Positions 1-9,200 of a stretch of DNA of 64,000 nt are shown in pieces; the first letter of the stretch is position 1, and the number at the start of each line of letters is the position of its first letter. The notes under the pieces are model-generated. The model was not told the DNA's origin and searched no databases. It saw only the letters and a list, made by a program, of their open reading frames with translations. The translations under genes and the position numbers were made by a program. Origin of the DNA: Streptomyces cupreus (GTDB lineage Bacteria; Actinomycetota; Actinomycetes; Streptomycetales; Streptomycetaceae); the NCBI RefSeq assembly GCF_014257025.1, contig NZ_JACMSF010000001.1, forward strand, positions 124,001 to 188,000, in the 5' to 3' direction.

Positions 1-1375
1 GGTCGGCGTGCTGGAGGCGGTCGAAGCCCAGGTCCACACGGGCCTTGGGATCGGTGGGGTGGGCGGTGGCGAGGAGGAGGGCGCGGGCGTGCGGGGCCGG
101 GGAGAGGCGGGCCACGACCCGCAGCCGGGTGCCCGGGGCGGCGGACAGCAGGCGGAGGTTGTCGCGGTAGGGGAGCGCCGGGTGGTCGTGGGCGGCGGCC
201 AGCCGGACCGTCAGGCCGCCACAGTCGGCGAGCAGACAGTCGCCCGCAGCCTCACGGACCGTGCCGAGGAGCGTGACGTCCAGGAAGAGCAGGTCGTGCC
301 TGTCGTCGGACAGCGCGCGTACCGCCTGCTCGGCGGCGGGCACGGACCAGAGCCGGTCCAAGGGCTCGCCGTCCCAGGCCACGCCGGACGCGCGCACCGC
401 CCGTACCCCCTTCCCCGCGCCCAGCCGTCCCGTCGGCGACACCGTCGCCCCTGACACCGCGAGCCCCGCCCGGGACAGCTCCCGATGGGACAGCGCCGTG
501 TCTCCGATGCGTACGGCACGCTCGGCCGCCCCAACCGCCCGGCCCGAACCGCCCGGCGCCACGTCGGACACCGTGTACAGACGGCCCTCGGCGTCGGCGG
601 TCCAGGTCACGGCGCCCGCGTATCCGGCCGCCGTGAGGACGGGCTCCGAGAAGAGCCCATAGAGCCGCAGCGAGCCGTCCGGGGTGTACGGCTGCCGCAC
701 GCTGCCGCGCAGCGCCGCCAGTTCGGGGCCGGTGGCGTGCGGGAGCCGGTGTGCCGCGCCCAGGACGGCGCGGAGCGCGGTGACGAGATCGGTCAGGCGG
801 TACGACGGATCCGCGCCGCGTGCCGCACGCAGCCCGGTGACCACGGCGACCGCCGACGCGGCGGCCCGGGGCAGCCCGGCGAGCCGCGCGGTGTGCGCCG
901 CGCGCAGCAACTCCGCCTGGAGGACGGCTCCGGCGCCGTCCGTTCCGGCGTCGAGCACGGCGGCCGCGGCGGTATGGAGGGTGTGGGCGGCGGAGTGCTG
1001 GTCGGGGGTCGCCGAGTCGGCGGGCGCTGTCGGCTCGGGGTCCGGCGAGGGGGCTGTCGGGGCGGTGTCGGCAGTGGTTTCAGCCGCATCCGCGACAGGC
1101 GCCGCCGACGCCACCGCCGCCCGGTGCAGACAGTCCGGCGCCAGCAGACACCCGCACCGGATCGCGTCCGCACTGGTCACCACCCCACCCGGCGCGTGCA
1201 GTTCGAGGTCGGTGTCGTCGTCCACGGCGATGTGTACGGTGTCGCCGTCCACGACGACCGGCCGCCCGGCGAGCTTGGCGACTCCCGCGTCCAGCCGCTT
1301 GCGCAGCCGGGGCGACAACGCTCCGACCAGTTCTGCGGTCACGTCCGGCGCGACCGGCGGAAGGACCGGGCTCAT
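1..1375 (-). CDS. SWIM zinc-finger protein (partial, runs off left edge)
   Basis: The reading frame is open from an ATG at 1375-1373 to the left edge, so 458 codons are visible and the C-terminus is missing. The ATG overlaps the stop of the upstream VWA gene (ATGA), so it is the last visible gene of a coupled operon. A SWIM zinc-binding signature CxCxnCxH is formed by C74, C76, C82 and H84 (CGCLLAPDCLH). It is followed by an Ala/Pro/Thr-rich linker (about residues 88-125) and then an alpha/beta region. SWIM domains bind DNA or protein partners through Zn. Proteins of this kind are often encoded beside MoxR/VWA genes in actinobacteria. The function here is unknown; a substrate-recognition or regulatory role in the MoxR-VWA system is inferred from the neighbourhood. 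Confidence 0.8.
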   Translation of the reverse strand, partial: MSPVLPPVAPDVTAELVGALSPRLRKRLDAGVAKLAGRPVVVDGDTVHIAVDDDTDLELHAPGGVVTSADAIRCGCLLAPDCLHRAAVASAAPVADAAETTADTAPTAPSPDPEPTAPADSATPDQHSAAHTLHTAAAAVLDAGTDGAGAVLQAELLRAAHTARLAGLPRAAASAVAVVTGLRAARGADPSYRLTDLVTALRAVLGAAHRLPHATGPELAALRGSVRQPYTPDGSLRLYGLFSEPVLTAAGYAGAVTWTADAEGRLYTVSDVAPGGSGRAVGAAERAVRIGDTALSHRELSRAGLAVSGATVSPTGRLGAGKGVRAVRASGVAWDGEPLDRLWSVPAAEQAVRALSDDRHDLLFLDVTLLGTVREAAGDCLLADCGGLTVRLAAAHDHPALPYRDNLRLLSAAPGTRLRVVARLSPAPHARALLLATAHPTDPKARVDLGFDRLQHAD

Positions 1376-4300
1376 GCGATCTTCTCCCCTACCCAGCGGG
1401 CGAGTTCGAGCGGACTGAGGGCGGCCACCGGCATGCCCGCGGCGACGAGCTGTCCCGCGACGCCGGTGGAGTAGCGGGGGCGGCCCGCGTCGTCGAGGCT
1501 CGCGCAGCCCAGCACCTGGCAGCCGGCCCCGACCAGGGCGCGTACCTCGGCGAGCAGCTCGCCGAGCGGATAGCCCTCCTCGAAGTCGCTGACGACCACG
1601 ACGAGCGTGCGCGACGGGACGGTGACGAGTTCGCGCGCGTGCCGCAGCCCCGCGGCGATGTGCGTGCCGCCGCCCACGCTGACCTCCAGCAGCAGGGACA
1701 GCGGGTCGTCGACATGGCCGGTGAGGTCGATGACCTCCGTGGAGAAGGCGAGGAAGTGCGTCGACAGGGTCGGCACCCCCGCCAGCACCGAGGCGGTGAG
1801 CGCGGCCCACACCGTGGACGCCTCCATCGACCCCGACACGTCCGTGACCAGGATCAGCCGCCAGTCCGCGGCCCGCTTGGCCCGGGTACGGAACACCGGC
1901 CGCTCCGGGACGACCACGATCCGGCCGTCCGGGCCGCGCCGCGCGGTCGCCAGGTTGGCGCGCAGGGTGCGCGGCAGGTCCAGGCCGCCGCCCGGTCGCC
2001 GGCTGGGGCGAGGCAGAGCCGCTCCGTGCAGGGCGGGGCGCAGCCGCGTGGCCAACTCCCGGGTCAGCGCGTCCACCAGTCGCCGTACGAGCGGGCGCAG
2101 CGCGGCCAGCCGGGCCTCGGGCAGACCGCCCGCATGCCGCAGCACCGTCCGCAACAGGTCCACCGAGGGCCGCACACGGTCCGGGTCGAGCTCGGCCAGC
2201 ACATCGGTCCGTCCCGACGCCGCCGCGGCCGCCAGCACCTCCTCCCGGATCCCGGGCCCGAACAGCGCCGCCAGTTCCTCGGACCACTCCCGCACTCCGG
2301 GGTACGGCGCCTCCCGCCCACCGCCCCGGCCGCCCGCTCCGGGCAGCCCACCTCGACTGCCCTCGCCACGCCCGGTGCCGTACAGCTCGTCCAGCGCGGT
2401 CGCCAACCCGGCGGCGGAACGCGCCAGTTGATCCGACCGCCGCCCCAGCACGAGCCGCCAACGGTCGGCGGGGGAGATGCGGTGGTCCTGGACGGTCGGC
2501 GCGGGCGTGGGATCTTCGGGGACCCACGAGGCGGTTCCGGGCGACGGCAGATGCCCGGGGTGCTCCAAGTCGGCTCGGCCGGACGTGGGTTCTTGGGGCT
2601 CGGGTGGGGTGGCTCGGGGTGACGGCTCGACGGGCGGCGGGCCGGCAGCGCCTCGGCCCGCAGCCGTGGCGACAGGGGACGGCAGCAGCCCGAGCCTGTC
2701 CAGGCCCGCACGGGCAATGAGATCCGCACGGGTCCAGGCGGCGAGCGCGGCGGGGTCGACATCACCGGTGTCGCTCACGCCTCCCGTGCCGCCCAGCCGC
2801 TCCTCGACGGCGGACAGCAGGCGTTCACGGGCCGCCGGGCTGAGCGTGTCGAACCCTCCCCGCAGCGCGGGCAGCCGGTCGAGGAACGCCCGGTCGGGCA
2901 GCTCCACCACCCGGCTCAGCAGTGGCTCCAGCGCGGTGGGCGCCGATTCCAGGAGCGGTCCGGCCGCGGTCAGCACTCCCGTGAGGCGCGCGGTCAGCGC
3001 CGACCGGGACTCCGGGCCGGTCGCCGAGTCGACCCAGGAGGCGATACGGCCGCCCAGGGCGTCGGGCACCTCCTGCCCGAGCAGGACGCGTACGGCCCCC
3101 GCGGCGCCCCGCATCAGCGGCGAACCGTCGGCGGCAAGCCGGGCCAGCGCGTCGGTGAGCCGGATACCGCCCAACACGTCGGCGCGGTGGGAGAGTTCGA
3201 GCAGGGCGTGGGCGTCGGAAGGGTCCTCGGAGCCGGTGAGGCCGTCCACCTGGCGCACGGCGGCCGCCGTCAGCAGCTCGGCCACGGCGGCAGCACGAGC
3301 CGTACGGTCCTCGTCGGCGTCGAGCCCGGGGATGTGACCGGCGCGCAGCCGGTCCAACAGGGCGAGACCGGTGAGGAGTTCGGGGAGCGTGCCGGAGTGG
3401 GGCAGCACGTCGGCGACATCGGCGAGCCGTTCGTCCGAGAGCGCGGGCAGGCCGCACTCCGCCGCCTCCCGCAGACCGCGCAGCGTCTGGTCGGCCGTAC
3501 TCCCGCCCTCGTCCCGCTCCGCGCGCCGACGCTCCCGCAGCACACCCTCGGCGGCCTGCGCCGGAGTGACCCCGCGCACCCCCGCCGCGGCCAGCATCGC
3601 CGCCGTGGCCGGAGTCCAGCGCACCTCCCACCGCGAGGTGAGCGCCTCGGCCCCGCCCGTCCCGGCCACGTCCTGGGCCTGCCCGTACGGCACCCCGCAC
3701 ACCGTCAGCCGGCGCAGCAACAGCTCCCGTCGGCGGTCCAGTTCCGAACGCATCGGATCCAGCCGCAGATCACGCGAGGCGCTCTCGGCACCCGGGCCCG
3801 GCAGGCCGAGCGCCTCCAGCTCCGCCTCCACCGCCGGGGCGAGGCCGCTGCGGGGTGCGCCGGGCGCGGGCTGTCCGGTGCGGGTCCCGACGAGCACCCG
3901 CTCCATCGCCCGGGCGACGGCCCTGCCCCGGCCGTACGGTTCACCCTGCGCCAGCACGGTCTGCACCGCCTCGACCAACTCACCGCGCCCCGCCGCGGGC
4001 AGCCCCCGCAGCCGAGCAAGGTCACCGGCGAGGCGGCTGATCTCCCGCGCGTCGGCGGGCCCCGACGGATGACCGAGCGACCGCAACGCGGCACACATCT
4101 CCACCGCCGCCCGCGTCAGCGCGTTCTCCAGCGCGGCGGGATCTCCGGCCGCCCGCAGGACCAGGTGCTGCCACTCCGGGTCGCGGATGCCGGCCGGGTA
4201 GCCGGAGCGCTCGTCCAGCAGGGCGTAGGCGTAGGGGATGAGCGAGGTGGTCCAACTCCCGCTCGCCGCACGCTCGTCCGGGGCCTCGCCCGAGGAAGGC

Positions 4301-4992
4301 TCGCCCGACACCAGCGCCGGGGCGTGAAACGCGCCGACGACCACCGCGGCCCGCTCCCCGTCGGCGGTCGCCGCCGCCAGACGTGCGCGCATCCACCGCT
4401 CGCGCCGCAGATCAAGCTCGGGAACGCCCCCCGCGCCCACCGCGTCCTCGCGCAGCGCCCATCCCGTGAGCAGCGCTGCCCGGCGCAGCGCCTCCGGCGG
4501 GGAGCCGGGGGCCGTGGCCTCCACGAGCCGGTCCCACAGGTCGTCCCCCGGACGCCCGGTCAGCCGGGCCCGCAGGGCATCGGCGATCCCGGGACCGACG
4601 GACGCCGAGCCCGCCGTACCGCGCCCCTCTCCCCACGCGCGGTCGGCCAGCGGCAGGTCGCAGGCCACGACCGGAACCCCCTGCCGAGCCGCCCAGCGCA
4701 CCGCGGCCAGCTCCGGCGAGAAGTCGGCGAACGGGTAGAACGCCGGTCCGCCGCCTCCGTCCGGTGGCGCGGCCGCGAGCGCGACCGGCGCGCGTGTCTC
4801 CACGTGGCCGAGCCACGGCAGCCACTCCTGCATCTCGTCGGGGAGTTCGACGAGCACCACGTCCGGCTTCGCCGCGTCCAGCAGAGCGGGCATGGCCGCG
4901 GCGAGGGACGGCGCGTGATGCCGTACGCCGATGAGGTACGGCGCCGTCGGGTCGGTCAGGGCCGCCACGGCCTCGTCGGGGGAGAGGGGCAC
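1372..4992 (-). CDS. DUF5682 / VWA domain fusion protein
   Basis: 1,206 residues from a GTG at 4992-4990, four bases behind the stop of the MoxR-type ATPase. The frame is open further upstream, but that part lies inside the ATPase gene. The N-terminus (VRHHAPS, then DVVLVELPDE) matches the start of DUF5682 proteins. About 850 residues of DUF5682-like sequence are followed by a Pro-rich linker and a C-terminal von Willebrand A domain of the CoxE-like kind, with MIDAS residues DVSGS starting at D1051 and a downstream GGGTHI. MoxR-type ATPases typically act on or with VWA partners as metal-dependent remodelling pairs. DUF5682 and VWA are often separate genes, so the fusion is notable. The substrate is unknown. 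The family assignment is firm for VWA and good for DUF5682. Confidence 0.85.
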   Translation of the reverse strand: MPLSPDEAVAALTDPTAPYLIGVRHHAPSLAAAMPALLDAAKPDVVLVELPDEMQEWLPWLGHVETRAPVALAAAPPDGGGGPAFYPFADFSPELAAVRWAARQGVPVVACDLPLADRAWGEGRGTAGSASVGPGIADALRARLTGRPGDDLWDRLVEATAPGSPPEALRRAALLTGWALREDAVGAGGVPELDLRRERWMRARLAAATADGERAAVVVGAFHAPALVSGEPSSGEAPDERAASGSWTTSLIPYAYALLDERSGYPAGIRDPEWQHLVLRAAGDPAALENALTRAAVEMCAALRSLGHPSGPADAREISRLAGDLARLRGLPAAGRGELVEAVQTVLAQGEPYGRGRAVARAMERVLVGTRTGQPAPGAPRSGLAPAVEAELEALGLPGPGAESASRDLRLDPMRSELDRRRELLLRRLTVCGVPYGQAQDVAGTGGAEALTSRWEVRWTPATAAMLAAAGVRGVTPAQAAEGVLRERRRAERDEGGSTADQTLRGLREAAECGLPALSDERLADVADVLPHSGTLPELLTGLALLDRLRAGHIPGLDADEDRTARAAAVAELLTAAAVRQVDGLTGSEDPSDAHALLELSHRADVLGGIRLTDALARLAADGSPLMRGAAGAVRVLLGQEVPDALGGRIASWVDSATGPESRSALTARLTGVLTAAGPLLESAPTALEPLLSRVVELPDRAFLDRLPALRGGFDTLSPAARERLLSAVEERLGGTGGVSDTGDVDPAALAAWTRADLIARAGLDRLGLLPSPVATAAGRGAAGPPPVEPSPRATPPEPQEPTSGRADLEHPGHLPSPGTASWVPEDPTPAPTVQDHRISPADRWRLVLGRRSDQLARSAAGLATALDELYGTGRGEGSRGGLPGAGGRGGGREAPYPGVREWSEELAALFGPGIREEVLAAAAASGRTDVLAELDPDRVRPSVDLLRTVLRHAGGLPEARLAALRPLVRRLVDALTRELATRLRPALHGAALPRPSRRPGGGLDLPRTLRANLATARRGPDGRIVVVPERPVFRTRAKRAADWRLILVTDVSGSMEASTVWAALTASVLAGVPTLSTHFLAFSTEVIDLTGHVDDPLSLLLEVSVGGGTHIAAGLRHARELVTVPSRTLVVVVSDFEEGYPLGELLAEVRALVGAGCQVLGCASLDDAGRPRYSTGVAGQLVAAGMPVAALSPLELARWVGEKIA

Positions 4993-4996
4993 GGCG

Positions 4997-6166
4997 TCAG
5001 CCCTCCAGCACCGTGCGCAGGTCCCACAGGGTGCGCCAGGTGGCGGAGCCCTGTTCTGCCCTTCGCCGGACCGGACCGTCCCAGTAGCCGCGCAGGCGGG
5101 CCGCGTCGGCGGGGTCGTCCTTGCGGACCACACCGAGCAGATGACCGGGCAGCAGCCCGAGCACATCGCGGTCGCCCGGGAAGTACGCCGCCGCCAGCCC
5201 CAGCGCGCCCGCCACGGACACGGCCTCCGCGGTGCTCATCACCGTGGACGGCCGCTCCACCTCCCAGCCCTCCGCCGACCGGCCCTCCCGCAGATCCCGG
5301 AACGCGGTCACCAGCGCCTCCAGCACCGCGTCGTCGACCTGGAAGGCCGCGCCCGCCCGCTCCACGGAGGCCCGCGCCTGGCTGCGCACCAGCGCGGTCT
5401 CGGCGTCGAGGTCCGCGATGGGGCCGACCGTCTCGAAGTTGAAGCGGCGCTTGAGCGCGGCGGACATCTCCGAGACGCCCTTGTCGCGCAGGTTGGCGGT
5501 GGCGATGAGGTTGAAGCCGGGTGCGGCGTGCGCCAACGAGTCCTCGCCGCCCGCCAGTTCGGGCACCGCGATCCGCCGCTCGGAGAGCAGCGAGACCAGC
5601 GAGTCCTGCACCTCCGGCAGACAGCGGGTGACCTCCTCGACCCGGGCGATGGCGCCCCGGGACATGGCGGTGAGGACGGGCGAGGGCACCAGCGCCTGTC
5701 GGCTCGGGCCCTGGGCGAGCAACAGGGCGTAGTTCCAGCCGTACTTGAGCTGGTCCTCGGTGGTGCCCGCGGTGCCCTGCACGACCAGTCCGCTGGTGCC
5801 GCACACGGCCGCCGACAGCAGCTCGGACAGCATGGACTTGGCGGTGCCGGGCTCGCCGACCAGGAGCAGTCCGCGCTCGCCCGCGAGCGTGACGACACAC
5901 CGCTCGACCAGGGCCCGGTCGCCGACGAACTTCTCCGACACCTCCAGGCGCCGCGGCACGCCGTCCGGCACCTCGGCGGTGTCGGGCAGCTTCAGCGCCC
6001 GGCCGCCGCTGCCCATGACGAACGTGACGACGGCCCGGGGCGTGAGCTGCCAGGCAGGTGGGCGCGGACCGTCGTCGTAGGCGGCGAGGAAGGCCAGTTC
6101 GGTGGCGTACAGGTCCTCGGGCGGGACGATCTGGCGGGTCGGCGCGGAGGGCAGGGTGCTGGTCAT
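4997..6166 (-). CDS. MoxR-type AAA+ ATPase
   Basis: 389 residues. The ATG at 6166 overlaps the stop of the preceding 21-codon micro-ORF (ATGA). Walker A is GEPGTAKS at residues 104-111. A Walker B-like acidic motif (ARVEEVTR) lies about 60 residues later, followed by sensor-type sequence (LIATANLRDKG). This is the arrangement of MoxR/RavA-like AAA+ ATPases, which use ATP hydrolysis to remodel or insert cofactors into partner proteins, usually with a VWA protein. The VWA partner is encoded four bases downstream, so joint action is likely. The protein lacks a signal peptide or membrane segment and should be cytoplasmic. The real substrate cannot be told from sequence. Confidence 0.9.
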   Translation of the reverse strand: MTSTLPSAPTRQIVPPEDLYATELAFLAAYDDGPRPPAWQLTPRAVVTFVMGSGGRALKLPDTAEVPDGVPRRLEVSEKFVGDRALVERCVVTLAGERGLLLVGEPGTAKSMLSELLSAAVCGTSGLVVQGTAGTTEDQLKYGWNYALLLAQGPSRQALVPSPVLTAMSRGAIARVEEVTRCLPEVQDSLVSLLSERRIAVPELAGGEDSLAHAAPGFNLIATANLRDKGVSEMSAALKRRFNFETVGPIADLDAETALVRSQARASVERAGAAFQVDDAVLEALVTAFRDLREGRSAEGWEVERPSTVMSTAEAVSVAGALGLAAAYFPGDRDVLGLLPGHLLGVVRKDDPADAARLRGYWDGPVRRRAEQGSATWRTLWDLRTVLEG

Positions 6167-6228
6167 CGGCGACGGTTCTTCCGGTCGGCGGGTGTGTGGG
6201 TCGGCTGGGGCAGGGGCGCGTCCGTCAT
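6163..6228 (-). CDS. 21-codon micro-ORF between the giant protein and the MoxR ATPase
   Basis: A 21-codon frame (MTDAPLPQ... ending DRKNRRR) fills the gap between the 1,653-residue protein and the MoxR-type ATPase. Its ATG overlaps the upstream stop (ATGA at 6228-6225), and its own stop overlaps the ATPase start (ATGA at 6166-6163). It is therefore placed exactly so that a ribosome could re-initiate twice. The peptide is Pro-rich with a strongly basic end. It may simply be a translational coupler rather than a functional peptide. No homologue is recognised; a longer reading in this frame is a shadow of the giant gene. Confidence 0.45.
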   Translation of the reverse strand: MTDAPLPQPTHTPADRKNRRR

Positions 6229-9200
6229 CGGCGCCGCCCCTTCCGGGTGGCCTGTGTGGTCAGCTCCTCGTAGGCCGGGGTGTCGCCGCCGCGGACGCGG
6301 TCCCAGGCGCGGGCGAACAGCTCGGGCAGCGGGAGAAGCGGGACCGCGCGGACGTGGTCGTCGATCCGGTAGAGGCCCTCCTTCCAGGCCTCCACCGGCA
6401 GCGCGGAGCCCTTCAGGTCGCGCCAGGCGCCCGGCAGGAACAGGGTGCGCCCGGCCCGTGCCCGCTTTGCCTCGACGACCAGGTCGGTCGCGGCCAGTTC
6501 GGCGCGGGCCTTCTTCAGCCGGGCGGGCTTCCAGCCGGTCCAGCGGGCGCAGTTGCGGTCCGTCGGGTCCGGAAGCGCGAGCAACTGGAGGTAGAGCGCC
6601 GCCGCGTCCTCGCCGAGGCCATGGGCCGCGGCGACCTCCGTGACCAGGTCCGGCACGCTGATCATGGGGTTCTGGGCGTGGCCGGGGGAGCCGTCGGCGG
6701 CGACGGACCGCGCGAGGTCGTCGGCCAGGAGTGTCCGCAACGACCGCAGTCCGGCTCCTCGCCCGGGACCCACCAGTCCTTCGAGCAGCCCGAACACGGC
6801 GTCGTCCGGGCCGGTCAGGCCCGCGGGCCGGACCAGGGTGATCTCGTTGTCGCCGTGCCACGGGCGCAGCACCAGCGCCTCGCCGACGCGGGTCAGCCCG
6901 TGCGTGTCCGCTCCTCCGGTCTCCGGAAGTCCGTACGCCTTGCGCACCTCCACGGCCGTCGTGCCGCCCTTCTCCGTCCACTCGACGTCGAGCGGGAGGA
7001 TCAGCTCCGGGTCGGCGAACCGGCGGCGCAGGGCGGCGAGACCCTCCGGCAGGGCGGCGCGCAGGGGGTGTCCGTAGGGCAGGCCGTAGGCGAGCGACGC
7101 CAGGGCGGCGACGGCGCCGACCAGGTCGTGCCGGCCGGGCATCGCCGCCGGGTCCTGCGGGGCCAGGTTGCCGTCCTTGTCGACGCGCAGGACCGTGGTG
7201 CGGCTGATCCACGGGGTGTGCCCGGGGTTGAGCACCTGCTCGGCGGAGCCGATGGGCAGCCCCGCGAGGTCGGCCGAGAGGTCCTCGGGCAGCCGGACGA
7301 CGGAACCGAGCCGCTCGGCCCACACCCGGCCCGCCGCGTCGATGTCCGGTCCGGTCGTCCACAGGTCGGCGGGGTCGGCGGGCAGCAGGGCACCGAGCAA
7401 CGCGCTCCTGTCCGTCGGGGACAGCGAGCCCAGCTTGCCGTTCGCCTGATCCATCTGACGCGGCTTCAGCCCCGTCACGGCGAGCGCCTGGGCGTCGCGC
7501 TCCTCCGGGCGGCCGGCCAGCAGCACGGTCGCCTGGAGCGGGCCGAGCCCGTCCCGCGTCGCGGCGGCGAACGCCTCGGGCGCCTCCGGGAGCCAGGGAC
7601 AGGCGCCCTTGTCCCGGATCAGGCGGGCCACGGCGGCGAGCCCGTCGGAGGGGAACGCCTGCCCGTGCCGCGTCTCCTTCTCCAGGGTGAAGTGGGCGAC
7701 GGCGCCGAACTCACCGGACGGATCGTGGTCCAGGGCGAGCCAGTTCACCCGGCCGCGCGCCATGTCGACGTTCTGGCAGCCGAGGACGACGACGGTACGG
7801 CCGTCCCTGCGCAGCACCTGCCCGACGCGCTGTTGGTTGTTGTCGTGCGGCTCGCCGAGGACGACCGCGCGCAGGCTGTCTCCGGGGGCGGCGAGCGGCC
7901 CCTCGGCGAGGGCCTCGAACAGCAGGAGCAGCGCCTCCCGTCGGGCGTCGGTCAGCGTCGGCAGGGCGGCCCGGTAGGCGAGCGGGCGGAGTGCGCCCAG
8001 CAGCGAGGGCCAGATCGTGCCGATGCCCGGGATCGTCAGCCCGTCGCTGATCCAGCCGTCCCCGACCAGGGCCTGAGGCGGCAGCGGCTTGCCCTCGGCC
8101 GGGAGCCCGTTCAACACGTGGTTCACCGCGCGGATCTGGCGGAGAACGGTGTACTTGTGCTCGCCGCCCCAGCCTCCCCACAGGGAGGCGATGCCGGCGG
8201 TGGCCTCGCGCATCGTGCGGTCGTCGCCGTGGTCGGGGCTGTAGTCGGCGAACATGCCCTCGGTGCGCCGCCGGTCCGGCACCACCCGCTCGACGGGCGG
8301 CGCCGCGAGAGCGGTGGCCGACTCGGTGACCCGCAGCGCCGCCCGGACCAGCGCGGAGACACCGACGATCAGCCGCTCGTCGGTGAGTTCGGGCAGCGCC
8401 GCCGCCACGGCCCGCCGCACGAACTCGTCGGTGCCGGGGATCCTGGCCCGCGCTTCGAGGTCCGGGGCCGCGTCGTACCGCGCCCGATGCTCCGCCAGGC
8501 CCGCGGTCCCCGCCCGCAGCAGCTCCGCCGCCCGCTCGTCGCTCAGGGCGCGCAGCACGGCCGAGCCCCGCTCGTCGCGGGGACGCAGGGCGTGCCAGAA
8601 GGACAGCGGCGGTACGTACCGGTTGCCGGCGGCGAACTCGCTGCCCCGCTCGCCCAGGGTCACCCGGCCGAGCAGGCCGCCGTCGGACGGGTCGTCGGCG
8701 TCGAACAGGGCGATGTGCGAGTCGACGATCGCGGCGACGGGCTCGGCGCCACCGGGCAGCCGCAGCGCACCCAGCGGAGTTCCGCGGGTCCCGCGCAGGG
8801 CGGCGGTCCGGCCGTCCGGCGTACCGGCGGTCGTCCGCGTCTCGTCGCCCGCCGTCTCGGTGCGCACCCAGCGCCCCAGGACCGTACCGTCGGTGCCGAA
8901 CGGACTGTGTTCGAGGCCGGGTTGCAGCGGCAGCACCTCGCACTGGTGCTGCTGGAGCGTGGCGTCCTCGCGGATGCCGCAGCGCAGGAAGGCGGGCAGC
9001 GAGGCACGCCCGTGCGTGCCGGTCGCCGGGTCGTACTCCAGCCACACCTGCTGGAGCCCCTGCCGGCCTTGGCGCCAGCATGTGGTGCCGTCGCCGATGA
9101 CGGCACGGCTCGGGGGCAGGACGGTGTCGCCGGCGTGCAGCGTGCGACCGCCGGTGGCCCGGCCGCCACCCGGCAGCGGAATCGAGGGGGAGCCGACGTG

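Noticed and set aside
3187..5442. Plus-strand open frame of 751 codons opposite the DUF5682-VWA and MoxR genes
   Set aside because: Shadow of the VWA and ATPase genes, low-complexity and without a plausible start.
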